This document shows positions 1 to 10,708 of a stretch of 64,000 nt of DNA, in pieces (position 1 is the first letter of the stretch; each line of letters starts with the position of its first letter). Source of the DNA: Hyphomicrobiales bacterium (GTDB taxonomy: Bacteria; Pseudomonadota; Alphaproteobacteria; Rhizobiales; Rhizobiaceae); assembly GCA_900472395.1 (NCBI GenBank), contig UCHV01000048.1:1-64000 (forward strand), written 5' to 3'. The notes under the pieces were generated by a model, which saw nothing but the letters and a program-made list of their open reading frames with translations, ran no database searches and was not told the DNA's origin. The translations under genes were made by a program, and so were the position numbers.

Positions 1-280
1 CGGGTTCGCGGAAACTGGTTTCCCTCTGGCGACACGGGGGAGGTCTTGCGGGTGTCAAACCTCGCAACGCCTCTGAGGCCCGAAAGAAGCGCGCTGGGCG
101 TGCCTGTGCGGCACACATGATCGCCAGTCGGTTGGCTGGAGCGGTTCTTGAACCGCTTTAACAACCGGGATGGCGATTGCAGAGGAACCGAAGTCGCGGG
201 CAAAAACCGTCGAACGGGGCACTGAGAGGTGTCAATTACTCACTTAATTACGAGGCAGCTTTCAGTGCCCCGACCGGATA
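1..280. other. Non-coding, structured region of unknown identity at the left edge
   Basis: I cannot support a protein gene here. One frame is open from the left edge (position 3) to a stop at 159-161, but it has no recognisable motif. The DNA is rich in pairing: a stem near 52-80, a nested hairpin near 128-166 (AGCGGTT/AACCGCT inside CGGTTG/CAACCG), and an 11-bp perfect inverted repeat CGGGGCACTGA/TCAGTGCCCCG at 215-225 and 262-272. A terminator follows at 281-304. Together this looks more like the 3' part of a structured RNA than a coding tail. It does not match the tmRNA, RNase P, SRP or 6S features I know. Confidence 0.3.
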
Positions 281-304
281 CCCCGCAAAAAGCGGGAGTT
301 TTTT
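281..304 (+). terminator. Rho-independent terminator
   Basis: CCCGC (282-286) and GCGGG (292-296) close an A-rich loop and are followed by AGTTTTTT. It would end whatever transcript comes from the structured region to its left, and it separates that region from pntA. Confidence 0.6.
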
Positions 305-569
305 GAAAAGCTCAGATCACCAAGGGTGGACTCTGTCCATAATAATATGAGGCCATATGCGGCGGCTCTCGCGTCAATTGGACGCATCGTTGCTTGCCCG
401 TGGGCCGCAGACGCCGCATGATCTCGTCTGTAAACAGGGAAATGATGCGTTAATGAGGCATTCACCGACAGACACTCCATTCTGGGGTCAAGGTGACCTT
501 GTCGTGACGCCGCGGAGGTGAAAATACCGCCGACCACTGAGAGACACCGGGGAAGGGAAGACAGGGACG
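305..569 (+). promoter_or_regulatory. Upstream region of pntA, no motif identified
   Basis: This 265-base gap must hold the pntAB promoter. I see no clear -35/-10 pair and no known operator. The stretch just before pntA carries a purine-rich GGAAGGGAAGACAGGG, which supplies the ribosome-binding site. Confidence 0.3.
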
Positions 570-2144
570 ATGAAGATTGGAGCGTTGAAGGAGCGCGCAG
601 AAAACGAGGCGCGCGTTGCGATGACGCCCGACTCTGCGCTGGCATTGCAGAAGCTCGGTTATGAATGTTTGATCGAGGCGGGTGCGGGCAAGGCCGCAGG
701 CTTTTCGGACGATGCCTACCGCGCTGCCGGTGTAACGGTCACTGAGAGTGCTGCAGCACTGTCGTCGCAGGCCGATGTGATCGCAAAGGTTCGGCCGCCG
801 GAAAGCGCCGAGCTTGCCGATCTCGGCCCGGGCAAGACGCTGATTTCGTTCTTCTACCCGGCGCAGAATGCTGCCCTGCTGGAAGAAGCCAAGGCTAAAG
901 GCGTCAACGTCATCGCCATGGACATGGTGCCGCGCATCTCGCGCGCCCAGAAGATGGATGCGCTGTCGTCGATGGCCAACATCGCCGGATATCGCGCCGT
1001 CATCGAGGCCGGCAACAACTTTGGCCGCTTCTTCACCGGTCAGGTCACCGCCGCCGGCAAGGTGCCGCCCGCAAAGGTTCTGGTTATCGGCGCCGGTGTC
1101 GCCGGTCTGGCCGCCATCGGCACAGCCACATCGCTCGGCGCCATCACCTATGCCTTCGACGTTCGCCCGGAAGTGGCCGAGCAGATCGAATCCATGGGGG
1201 CTGAATTCGTTTTCCTCGATTTCAAGGAAAACCAGCAGGACGGCGCCGCGACCGGTGGTTATGCCGCCCCGTCTTCGCCGGAATTCCGCGAAAAGCAGCT
1301 GGAAAAATTCCGCGAACTCGCGCCGCAGATCGATATCGTCATCACCACGGCGCTGATCCCGGGTCGTGATGCCCCGAAACTGTGGCTGGCCGATATGGTC
1401 GCCGCCATGAAACCCGGTTCGGTCATCATCGACCTTGCGGCTGAACGCGGCGGCAACTGCGACTTGACGGTCGCCGACCAGAAGGTCGTGTCTGAAAACG
1501 GCGTCACCGTCATCGGTTACACCGATTTCCCGAGCCGCATGGCCGCCCAGTCGTCGACGCTTTATTCCACCAATATCCGCCACATGATGACGGACCTGAC
1601 GCCGGCCAAGGACGGCATCGTCGTCCACAACATGGAAGACGACGTCATCCGTGGGGCGACGGTCACCAAGGAAGGGGAGATAACCTTCCCGCCGCCACCG
1701 CCGAAGATCAAGGCAATCGCCGCGCAGAAACCGAAGGAGAAGGTCAAGGAACTGACGCCCGAGGAAAAGCGCGCCAGGGAAAGTGCTGCCTTCAAGGCGC
1801 AGGCCAAGAACCAGGCCATTCTGCTGGCCGTCGGCACTGCGCTTCTTCTGCTCGTCGGTGCTTATGCGCCCGCCAGCTTCATGAGCCATTTCGTGGTGTT
1901 CGTGCTCGCCTGCTTCATCGGTTTCCAGGTCATCTGGAACGTGTCGCATTCGCTGCACACGCCTTTGATGGCCGTCACCAACGCCATTTCCGGCATCGTC
2001 ATCCTCGGCGCCCTGTTGCAGGTGGGCTCCGGCAACTGGCTCGTGGTCATCCTGGCCGCGCTCTCGGTTCTGGTCGCCACCATCAACATCGTCGGCGGTT
2101 TCCTCGTCACACGGCGCATGCTCGCCATGTTCCAGAAGTCGTGA
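570..2144 (+). CDS. pntA: NAD(P) transhydrogenase subunit alpha
   Basis: Alpha subunit of the proton-translocating transhydrogenase, which couples hydride transfer from NADH to NADP+ to proton entry and so supplies NADPH. The 524-residue product starts MKIGALKER, typical of the alanine dehydrogenase/PNT N-terminal domain. An NAD-binding [11 protein letters not shown] motif lies near residue 175. A charged, proline-rich linker (PPPPPK, then KPKEKVKEL) follows near 375-400. The last ~110 residues are hydrophobic membrane segments. The soluble domain and the membrane part are therefore on one chain, as in enterobacteria, whereas many alphaproteobacteria split them into PntAA and PntAB. pntB follows after 21 bases, so the two are co-transcribed. 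Confidence 0.95.
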   Translation: MKIGALKERAENEARVAMTPDSALALQKLGYECLIEAGAGKAAGFSDDAYRAAGVTVTESAAALSSQADVIAKVRPPESAELADLGPGKTLISFFYPAQNAALLEEAKAKGVNVIAMDMVPRISRAQKMDALSSMANIAGYRAVIEAGNNFGRFFTGQVTAAGKVPPAKVLVIGAGVAGLAAIGTATSLGAITYAFDVRPEVAEQIESMGAEFVFLDFKENQQDGAATGGYAAPSSPEFREKQLEKFRELAPQIDIVITTALIPGRDAPKLWLADMVAAMKPGSVIIDLAAERGGNCDLTVADQKVVSENGVTVIGYTDFPSRMAAQSSTLYSTNIRHMMTDLTPAKDGIVVHNMEDDVIRGATVTKEGEITFPPPPPKIKAIAAQKPKEKVKELTPEEKRARESAAFKAQAKNQAILLAVGTALLLLVGAYAPASFMSHFVVFVLACFIGFQVIWNVSHSLHTPLMAVTNAISGIVILGALLQVGSGNWLVVILAALSVLVATINIVGGFLVTRRMLAMFQKS

Positions 2145-2165
2145 TCGGGTAGGGGTTTTATCATT

Positions 2166-3611
2166 ATGACGATCGGTATCGTTTCCGCCGCCTACATTTC
2201 CGCGGCTGTTCTTTTCATTCTTTCGCTCGGCGGCCTTTCCGGCCAGGAAAGCGCCAAGCGTGCCGTCTGGTACGGCATTGTCGGCATGGCGCTCGCCGTT
2301 GTCGCCACCATTCTCGGCCCGCAGGTTCCGGGCGGTTTCGGCAACTGGCTCATCATTCTTTTGATGATCGCCGGTGGCTCGGTCATGGGTTATACCGTCG
2401 CTGCCCGCGTGCAGATGACGGAAATGCCGCAGCTTGTCGCGGCCCTTCACTCCTTCGTCGGCCTCGCCGCCGTCTTCATCGGCTACAACGCCCATATCGA
2501 AGCATGGCGTGTCGGCGGCATGGATGAAGCGACCCGTGCAACGCTCGAAGGCTTTTCCGCTATTCTGGCCCATAAAACCCCGGTCGAACTCGCCATCATG
2601 AATGTCGAGGTTTTCCTCGGCGTCTTCATCGGTGCGGTCACCTTCACCGGTTCGGTCGTTGCCTTCGGCAAGCTGGCCGGCAAGGTCGATGGCAAGGCGA
2701 AAAAGCTTCCGGGCGGTCACTTCCTCAATGCCGGTGCGGCCATCCTGTCGCTGATCCTGCTCGTCATCTACGCAAACGGTTCGGGCGTCTGGACGCTGAT
2801 CGCCATGACGCTTCTCGCCTTCTTCATCGGTTACCACCTGATCATGGGCATCGGCGGCGCCGACATGCCGGTCGTGGTGTCGATGCTGAACAGCTATTCC
2901 GGCTGGGCGGCGGCTGCCATCGGCTTTACGCTCGGCAACGATCTCCTGATCGTCACCGGTGCGCTGGTTGGCTCCTCGGGTGCGATCCTGTCCTACATCA
3001 TGTGCAAGGCGATGAACCGCTCCTTCGTGTCGGTCATCCTCGGTGGCTTCGGCGGCACGACGGGTCCGGCCATGGAAATCGAAGGCGAACAGATCGCCAT
3101 CGATGCCGAAGGCGTTGCCAATGCGCTGAACGATGCCGATAGCGTCGTCATCGTCCCGGGTTACGGCATGGCCGTCGCACAGGCACAGCAGGCCGTATCG
3201 GAACTCACCCGCAAACTGCGGGCAGCGGGCAAGGAAGTGCGTTTCGCCATCCACCCGGTCGCCGGCCGTCTGCCGGGCCACATGAACGTGCTGCTCGCCG
3301 AAGCCAAGGTGCCTTACGACATCGTTCTGGAAATGGACGAGATCAACGACGATTTCCCGAACACGGATGTCGTTATCGTCATCGGCTCCAACGACATCGT
3401 CAATCCGGCAGCCGAAGAAGATCCGAACTCGCCGATTGCCGGCATGCCTGTCCTGCAGGTGTGGAAGGCCAAGCAGGTGTTCGTGTCGAAACGCGGCCAG
3501 GGCACCGGTTATTCCGGCATCGAGAACCCGCTGTTCTACAAGGAGAACACGCGGATGTTTTATGGCGACGCCAAGAAGTCGGTCTCCGAACTTCTGCCGA
3601 TGATCAAATAA
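2166..3611 (+). CDS. pntB: NAD(P) transhydrogenase subunit beta
   Basis: Beta subunit of the membrane transhydrogenase (481 residues). The N-terminal ~260 residues are a series of hydrophobic helices forming most of the proton channel. The C-terminal ~200 residues are the NADP(H)-binding domain, with the diagnostic [10 protein letters not shown] motif and [18 protein letters not shown], which contacts subunit alpha. The length matches the family. It follows pntA in the same orientation and is closed by a strong terminator just after its TAA stop, so pntAB is a two-gene operon. Confidence 0.95.
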   Translation: MTIGIVSAAYISAAVLFILSLGGLSGQESAKRAVWYGIVGMALAVVATILGPQVPGGFGNWLIILLMIAGGSVMGYTVAARVQMTEMPQLVAALHSFVGLAAVFIGYNAHIEAWRVGGMDEATRATLEGFSAILAHKTPVELAIMNVEVFLGVFIGAVTFTGSVVAFGKLAGKVDGKAKKLPGGHFLNAGAAILSLILLVIYANGSGVWTLIAMTLLAFFIGYHLIMGIGGADMPVVVSMLNSYSGWAAAAIGFTLGNDLLIVTGALVGSSGAILSYIMCKAMNRSFVSVILGGFGGTTGPAMEIEGEQIAIDAEGVANALNDADSVVIVPGYGMAVAQAQQAVSELTRKLRAAGKEVRFAIHPVAGRLPGHMNVLLAEAKVPYDIVLEMDEINDDFPNTDVVIVIGSNDIVNPAAEEDPNSPIAGMPVLQVWKAKQVFVSKRGQGTGYSGIENPLFYKENTRMFYGDAKKSVSELLPMIK

Positions 3612-3614
3612 AAC

Positions 3615-3648
3615 AAAAGGGCCGGAGCATCGCTGCTCCGGCCCTTTT
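3615..3648. terminator. Bidirectional Rho-independent terminator
   Basis: A 15-bp stem AAAAGGGCCGGAGCA/TGCTCCGGCCCTTTT with a four-base loop lies between the convergent pntB and M14 peptidase genes. Poly-T on one strand and poly-A on the other let it work in both directions. Confidence 0.9.
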
Positions 3649-3669
3649 CTCATGTCTGCCCTGCGGGGA

Positions 3670-5415
3670 TCAGGCGATTGGCGCATCCGACTGCAACAAT
3701 TGCCAGGATTCGTAGGCCGAAATCACCGTTTCCATCTGCGCCGTATGGCCGGTGATGAAATCGTCGCCGTAGATCGTTTCATCCGGATATTCGGTGATCA
3801 GCGTCAAAGGCACCGTGTGGCGGTCGTCGATCGACGACAGGCAGGGGAAACCGTTGATGATGCGGAAACCCGTCTCGCCGGCATGGGTTTCGTAAAGCGC
3901 GATCTGGCGGTTGTTATAGTCGAGAATGCCCGGAATGGCGCCGAGATGGCGGGTGACGTGGTCGAGCATGGCTTCCGCCTGGCTGGTCCAGCCGGCATGG
4001 TGGCGCATGACGAGGAAAAAGCCCTTCGGCAGTGTCCACATGGCAAAGTTGCGCGGCACATAACCGGAAAGCGGCCGCGTCCATTCATGTGAAGGATAGC
4101 CGTGCAGGTTCACATGCAGCTTTGCGCCGCTCAGTTCCTGCGCCGCAAAACGGATCGCCTTTTCGTTCAGATGCTCGCCGGCATTTTCGCGAGTGCGGTA
4201 TTCGAGATCGTCGCCCAAGGCCGTGTAACGGGCGGCGTGGTGCATATGGCGCGGGTTATCGACACGCAGCCGCTGGTGCAGCGCGTAACCATCGGGGTTT
4301 TCCAGCGGCGAGATGGTGAAGTGCGCATTGGCGCGCTGCTTCAGGGCACGGGCGGCGCGTATAGCGCCGACAATGCCGGTTGTCTCGTTAGGATGCTGGC
4401 CGCCGCTGATCATCACTGCCGCTTCCGACCCCTTGATGTATCGGGCCGACAGCACGCGCCCTGAGCGGGAATTGGCGGAAAACTCCTCGCCGCCGATGTC
4501 AGCCAGCAGTTTTGCCATCTGGCTGGCGGCCGGCGGTTCGGTCGCGGTATCGATTGCCTGTTCGCGGCCGTCGAGGAAACCGGTCGCCAGCGGCCGTGTT
4601 TCGACGCGGATAGCGATCTCTCCAGCGCTTTTCACGATCTCGGGCACGATCTGGCCCGGCTTCAAGCCACGATCGCCGAGCGGACGGCCGGACTTCTTCT
4701 GGAAAAATTCCAGCAGCGAGAAGTAAAAGTCCTCGTGCAGCGCTTCGCGCAGGCTCACCACCTCGTCACCGACGGGCAGGTCCATGTCCTCGGCCGGATG
4801 CAAAACGCGGATGTTCAGCTCTTCGAAATAGGGTTCGGTTGCGCCCCAGTCATGACCGGCAACCGCTTCGATGGCGCCATGGAACAGGCGCTCGTAATCG
4901 GTTTCCAGACGCTCACCTGCCTCATCGCCTTCGGCACGGTACCAGCCGGTCGGCGAGACATTGGTTTCGCCGACGACATCCTGATGCACGCGGTTCGGCA
5001 CGAGAATTTTGAGCGTTTCGGTCTGACCGTTGCGGCTCAGCGTCACGTCGTAAAAGAACTCGCCATCCTCGCGGGCGGTGAATTCAATCTTTGCCTCGCC
5101 CACCAGCGATGCCAGCGGATAGGCTTCCAAGCGAAAACGGTTGGCAGGCGCATTGGCATGTACCGGGTAACGCACCCCGATATCCGTCACGCCGACAAGG
5201 TCGATCTCTTCCAGGAACGTGAAGAGCAGCGGCTTGTAGGCGCTGCGAATGCGGGCGGTGATGCCCTTTTCCTTCAGCGCCTGTTCGGTGGCGCGGCGGC
5301 TTTTTGTGTCGTCAAAAGTCCAGGCTTCGAATGACAGGCCGGGCTTGGCTCCCATGACCAGAGTTTCAAGAGTACGCTCAATGGAAGTCTCGAAGATCGT
5401 GGTCATGGGTGTCAT
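3670..5415 (-). CDS. M14-family zinc carboxypeptidase
   Basis: Zinc peptidase of the carboxypeptidase A superfamily. Residues 341-344 are HPNE (the HxxE zinc motif, in SGGQHPNETTG) and a third ligand H438 sits in VNLHGYPSHE; ETHAGETGF lies further on. The ~330-residue N-terminal extension is unassigned. The start at 5415 (MTPMTT) has AAGG 5 bases upstream; an ATG at 5406 is also possible, and the open frame further upstream overlaps the permease gene and is not protein-like. It is the last gene of the operon with the peptide transporter and oxoprolinase genes, so it probably trims imported peptides. No signal peptide is seen, which suggests a cytoplasmic enzyme. The exact substrate is unknown. 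Confidence 0.8.
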   Translation of the reverse strand: MTPMTTIFETSIERTLETLVMGAKPGLSFEAWTFDDTKSRRATEQALKEKGITARIRSAYKPLLFTFLEEIDLVGVTDIGVRYPVHANAPANRFRLEAYPLASLVGEAKIEFTAREDGEFFYDVTLSRNGQTETLKILVPNRVHQDVVGETNVSPTGWYRAEGDEAGERLETDYERLFHGAIEAVAGHDWGATEPYFEELNIRVLHPAEDMDLPVGDEVVSLREALHEDFYFSLLEFFQKKSGRPLGDRGLKPGQIVPEIVKSAGEIAIRVETRPLATGFLDGREQAIDTATEPPAASQMAKLLADIGGEEFSANSRSGRVLSARYIKGSEAAVMISGGQHPNETTGIVGAIRAARALKQRANAHFTISPLENPDGYALHQRLRVDNPRHMHHAARYTALGDDLEYRTRENAGEHLNEKAIRFAAQELSGAKLHVNLHGYPSHEWTRPLSGYVPRNFAMWTLPKGFFLVMRHHAGWTSQAEAMLDHVTRHLGAIPGILDYNNRQIALYETHAGETGFRIINGFPCLSSIDDRHTVPLTLITEYPDETIYGDDFITGHTAQMETVISAYESWQLLQSDAPIA

Positions 5416-5438
5416 GCCTTGCTTATGTATCGAAAAGT

Positions 5439-6287
5439 TTATCTGGAGGTACGGCCAGTCGGGTCGAGGCTGTCGCGCAGCCAGTCGCCAAGAAGGTTGA
5501 GGCCGAGCACGGTGAGCAGGATAGCGAGACCCGGAAAGACGCTGACCCACCATGCGGTCTGCAGATAGGTGCGGCCGTCGGCCAGCATGCCGCCCCAGCT
5601 CGGAATGGTCGGATCGACGCCGAGGCCGAGGAAGGTCAGGCTGCTTTCGAGCAGAATGTTGTTGGCGACGTTGAGCGTCATCAGCACGATCACCGGACCG
5701 ATCAGGTTCGGCAGCAGATGCTGGAAGATGATGCGCCAGTCTTTGACGCCAATGGCGCGGGCAGAAAGGATGAACTCGCGTTCGCGCAGTGTCAGAACGG
5801 AGCCGCGCACAAGACGGGCATATTGCACCCATTGCGACACGATCAGCAGGATGATCGTGTTGGTCAGGCTGCCGCCGACGATGGCGATGAAGGTGATGGC
5901 GAGAAGGATGAACGGCATGGCCAGCTGCAGGTCGGCAAACCGCATGACCAGCATGTCCCAGAAGCCGCGATAATAACCGGCAATCAGTCCCATCAATACG
6001 CCGAAGATCACGGCGCCGATGACGGAGGTGAAGCCGACCAGAAGCGAAATCTTGCCACCGGCGACAACACGGGCGAGCACGTCACGACCGAGCGGATCAG
6101 TGCCGAACGGGAAGGCGGGATTGGTGAACGGCTTTACCAGACGCGACAGAAGGTTGATCTTTTCGGCACCGCCGGGAAACAGCAGATCGGAAAACAGAAC
6201 GGCCAGGCAGATGATGACGGTCAGCGAAATGCCGAGGATGAATTCGAGGCTCGCGAAGCGCGACAGGCGGGAGGTTTTTGTTGCCAT
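5439..6287 (-). CDS. Peptide ABC transporter permease, DppC type
   Basis: Inner-membrane permease (282 residues) of a peptide/opine/nickel-family ABC importer. Features are a long first hydrophobic segment (residues ~18-36), the FGTDPLGRDVLARV motif typical of the second permease of these systems, and the ATPase-docking EAA-like loop around LSARAIGVKDWRIIFQHLLP. It ends in LLGDWLRDSLDP, the usual DppC terminus. It lies six bases after the DppB-type gene and 23 bases before the M14 peptidase gene, so it is co-transcribed with both. Confidence 0.9.
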   Translation of the reverse strand: MATKTSRLSRFASLEFILGISLTVIICLAVLFSDLLFPGGAEKINLLSRLVKPFTNPAFPFGTDPLGRDVLARVVAGGKISLLVGFTSVIGAVIFGVLMGLIAGYYRGFWDMLVMRFADLQLAMPFILLAITFIAIVGGSLTNTIILLIVSQWVQYARLVRGSVLTLREREFILSARAIGVKDWRIIFQHLLPNLIGPVIVLMTLNVANNILLESSLTFLGLGVDPTIPSWGGMLADGRTYLQTAWWVSVFPGLAILLTVLGLNLLGDWLRDSLDPTGRTSR

Positions 6288-6293
6288 TGTCGT

Positions 6294-7217
6294 TTACTCC
6301 GTGCGGATGCGGGGATCGACGAGGCCATAGGCGATGTCGACCAGAAGGTTGATGCCGACGATCATCAGCGACAGAACGGTGATGACAGCCTGAAGCACGG
6401 GAAAATCGCGTGCGCCGACGGCATCGAAGGCAAGTGTGCCCATGCCCGGCCAGTTAAAGACGCGCTCGATGACGACGATGCCGCCGAGCAGGCCGCCGAA
6501 CTGCAGGCCAAAATAGGTGATCAGCGGAATGGCGCAGTTACGCAGTGCGTGTTTGTAAAGGACCTTGCTTTCGGAAAGGCCCTTGGCACGCGCAACCATG
6601 ATGTATTGCGATTGCAGGGTTTCCAGCATCGAGGTGCGCACGAGGCGGACATTGGTCGCCGTCAGGATGACGCCCATGGTGACCGCTGGCATGACGTAAC
6701 TCGCCCAGCCCGACATGCCGCTTGGCGGCAACCACCCGAGCGTGATGGCAAACAGCAGCACCAGCATGGTCGCCAGCCAGAAATTCGGGAAGGACAGGCC
6801 GATCAGCGAAAAGATGCGGATCGCCTGATCGGCGGCCTTGCCGCGCGAAGTCGCAGCCTTGATGCCGAGCGGAATTGACAGCAAGATCGACACGAACATC
6901 GAGATGAAGGCGAGCAGAAGCGTAGCCGGCAGGGCATGGCCGATCAGCAGCGAGACCGATGTGCCACCGGAAAAGCTGCGGCCGAAATCCAGCGTGACCA
7001 ACCCCTTCAGGAAGTTGAAATATTGCACGAAGAACGGCTGGTCGGTGCCTAAAGCTGCACGAATGCGCGCAAGGTCGTCCTCCGTCATGCTGCCGCCGCC
7101 CTGAAACATCGTCACGGCTGGATCGCCGGTCAGGCGAATGGCGAAAGACACGACGAGCGTGATGGCGATGACGACGAAGATCGCCTGTAGCAGTCGCTTG
7201 ATGAGGAAACCGGCCAA
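6294..7217 (-). CDS. Peptide ABC transporter permease, DppB type
   Basis: First permease (307 residues) of the same importer. It begins with a membrane helix (FLIKRLLQAIFVVIAITLV), then the family motif of a periplasmic stretch DDLARIRAALGTDQP. The docking loop is MVARAKGLSESKVLYKHALRN, and the protein ends GLVDPRIR as DppB proteins do. It pairs with the DppC-type gene six bases downstream. A stem-loop separates it from the binding-protein gene upstream, an arrangement that commonly allows the binding protein to be made in excess. Confidence 0.9.
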   Translation of the reverse strand: MAGFLIKRLLQAIFVVIAITLVVSFAIRLTGDPAVTMFQGGGSMTEDDLARIRAALGTDQPFFVQYFNFLKGLVTLDFGRSFSGGTSVSLLIGHALPATLLLAFISMFVSILLSIPLGIKAATSRGKAADQAIRIFSLIGLSFPNFWLATMLVLLFAITLGWLPPSGMSGWASYVMPAVTMGVILTATNVRLVRTSMLETLQSQYIMVARAKGLSESKVLYKHALRNCAIPLITYFGLQFGGLLGGIVVIERVFNWPGMGTLAFDAVGARDFPVLQAVITVLSLMIVGINLLVDIAYGLVDPRIRTE

Positions 7218-7244
7218 GTTCTCGTTCCTAAAAGAGAAGTGCAG

Positions 7245-7270
7245 CCTCGCCCGCGGGGATGCAGGCGAGG
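7245..7270 (-). terminator. Intercistronic stem-loop after the binding-protein gene
   Basis: CCTCGCC (7245-7251) pairs with GGCGAGG (7264-7270) in the gap between the solute-binding protein gene and its permease. There is no poly-T tract, so it is more likely an mRNA-stabilising or attenuating hairpin than a full terminator. Confidence 0.5.
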
Positions 7271-7296
7271 TATTGTTTCTTGTGAAGTGACGCCGA

Positions 7297-8832
7297 TCAG
7301 TCGATGGTGACTTCGTTCAGCTTCATGCGGTTGTCTGGGGGAGCGATGAAGCCCTTGACCCGCTTGTTGATGCCGAAGATGGCGTTGGTGTTGTAGAGCG
7401 GCACTTCCAGTGCGCGTTCGGCTGCGTAGGCGCCGACTTCCTTGAGGATCTTTTCGCGCTCTGCACGGTCGGTGAGCGGGCGCTGCGATTCCAGCAGCTT
7501 GTCCAGCTTCTCGTCCTTGTCGTAGGGGTTCCACTTTTCGCCAGAGTGGTACATCGAATACGCCGTGTTGTCGTAATCGAAGGTCCAGCCGCCCCATTTC
7601 TGCTGGAACATCGCACCGGTCTTGCCCTGCGGGATGATGTCGTTCAGCAGAACGTTGGTTTCGTAAGGCTTGATCGTGGCGGTGATGCCGACCATCGACA
7701 GGTAGCTGGAAATCACCTGCGCAACTTCGTTCATCGTCGCGTCATTGCCGCGGATGTCGATCTGCAGAGTTGCGCCTGCCTTGACGCCGGCTTCCGCCAG
7801 CAGCTTCTTGGCGCCTTCCGCATCGTAGGGGATCGCCTTCAGGTCGGGATCGAAACCGAAGGACAGGGCGCTCTGGAAGCTGGTGATCTCGGATGCCTGG
7901 CCGGCAAGGATCGACTGCACGATCGTGGCGCGGTCGATCGCCATGATGATCGCCTTGCGAACCTTGGGGTCGGCGGTGATGCCGTCGCGGGTGTTGAAGC
8001 GCAGCGCATCGACGGTCGGGCCCGGAACGGACAGGATTTCGAGCTTGCTGTCACCCTGGATCACCGGCAGCATGCCGATGGGGATGGTCGGCGGGATGAC
8101 GAGATCGACGCGGCCGGCCTGCAGTTCGGCAACGGCGGTCGCCGGCTCTGCAATGAAGCGGTACTCCAATTCAGACAGTTTCGGCGCGCCGCCAAAATAG
8201 TCCGGGTTGGCTTCCAGCTTGATGTTGACCTTCGGCTGGTAGGACACGAACTTGAACGCGCCCGTGCCGACCGGGTTGAGGTTGAAATTATCCTCACCCT
8301 TTTCCTGAATGTATTTTGGCGGAACGATCATGCCGCCGTAACCGGCAAGCTTCGTCAGCAGGACCGGATCCGGTGCCTTCAGCTTCATGTCGACCGTGTA
8401 GTCATCAATGATTTCGATGCTGTCGATGGCGATGTAGTTGGAACGCTGCGGGCCCTTGGCACCCTGTTCGCCGAGAAGGCGCTCGAAGGTGAATTTCACG
8501 GCCGCGGCGTTAAAATCTTCGCCATTGTGGAATTTTACGCCCTGGCGCAGCTTGAAGCGGATGCGCTTGCCTTCGTCCAGTTCTTCCCAGCTTTCGGCAA
8601 GACCGGGAACGAGCTTGAGGTCCGGACCGCGATAGGTCAGGCCGTCAAAGATGTTGGTGGCAACGGCCGCCCACTGAACGAGGAACGTGTCGATCGGGTC
8701 CCAGCTGCCCGGATCCTGCGGCGACGAGATGGTCATCTTGCCGGCGGCGAAGGCCGGGGCGGCGGAAAGTGCGGTGCCGGTCAGAGCGATAGCTACAAAA
8801 GCCGACGCCAGTCCCCTTTTGAACGTTGTCAT
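7297..8832 (-). CDS. Peptide ABC transporter solute-binding protein
   Basis: Periplasmic binding protein of SBP_bac_5 type (511 residues). A Sec signal peptide covers residues 1-29 (charged MTTFKRG, hydrophobic AFVAIALTGTALSA, then APAFAAG). The mature protein shows the family pattern DGLTYRGPDLKLVPGLAESW followed by FKLRQGVKFHNGEDF. It should deliver oligopeptides to the adjacent DppB/DppC permeases. Since the same operon encodes 5-oxoprolinase components and a carboxypeptidase, pyroglutamyl or related peptides are a reasonable guess for the ligand; this is inference from position. Confidence 0.9.
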   Translation of the reverse strand: MTTFKRGLASAFVAIALTGTALSAAPAFAAGKMTISSPQDPGSWDPIDTFLVQWAAVATNIFDGLTYRGPDLKLVPGLAESWEELDEGKRIRFKLRQGVKFHNGEDFNAAAVKFTFERLLGEQGAKGPQRSNYIAIDSIEIIDDYTVDMKLKAPDPVLLTKLAGYGGMIVPPKYIQEKGEDNFNLNPVGTGAFKFVSYQPKVNIKLEANPDYFGGAPKLSELEYRFIAEPATAVAELQAGRVDLVIPPTIPIGMLPVIQGDSKLEILSVPGPTVDALRFNTRDGITADPKVRKAIIMAIDRATIVQSILAGQASEITSFQSALSFGFDPDLKAIPYDAEGAKKLLAEAGVKAGATLQIDIRGNDATMNEVAQVISSYLSMVGITATIKPYETNVLLNDIIPQGKTGAMFQQKWGGWTFDYDNTAYSMYHSGEKWNPYDKDEKLDKLLESQRPLTDRAEREKILKEVGAYAAERALEVPLYNTNAIFGINKRVKGFIAPPDNRMKLNEVTID

Positions 8833-8890
8833 TTACCTGTTCCTCTTCAGATGCTTTGCGATTGTGTCGCGGTTACTGATCCGGGTTTCC

Positions 8891-10704
<1,814 letters not shown>

Positions 10705-10708
<4 letters not shown>

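Noticed and set aside
262-645. 127-codon open frame on the minus strand before pntA
   Set aside because: It crosses a terminator and the pntA start, is Ser/Arg-rich with no motif, and has no ribosome site.
462-3686. 1074-codon open frame on the minus strand opposite pntA and pntB
   Set aside because: It is antisense to two clear genes across their full lengths, is rich in Arg/His/Asp/Gly as expected from mirrored GC-rich codons, and shows no domain. It is a codon-bias shadow.
5416-5832. Upstream extension of the M14 peptidase frame
   Set aside because: The extra ~139 residues are Arg/Pro/Ser-rich and overlap the permease gene; good ribosome site and start exist at 5415.
5409-6878. 489-codon open frame on the plus strand across the permease genes
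   Set aside because: It lies antisense to two well-supported permeases and has a low-complexity Gln/Asp/Arg composition.
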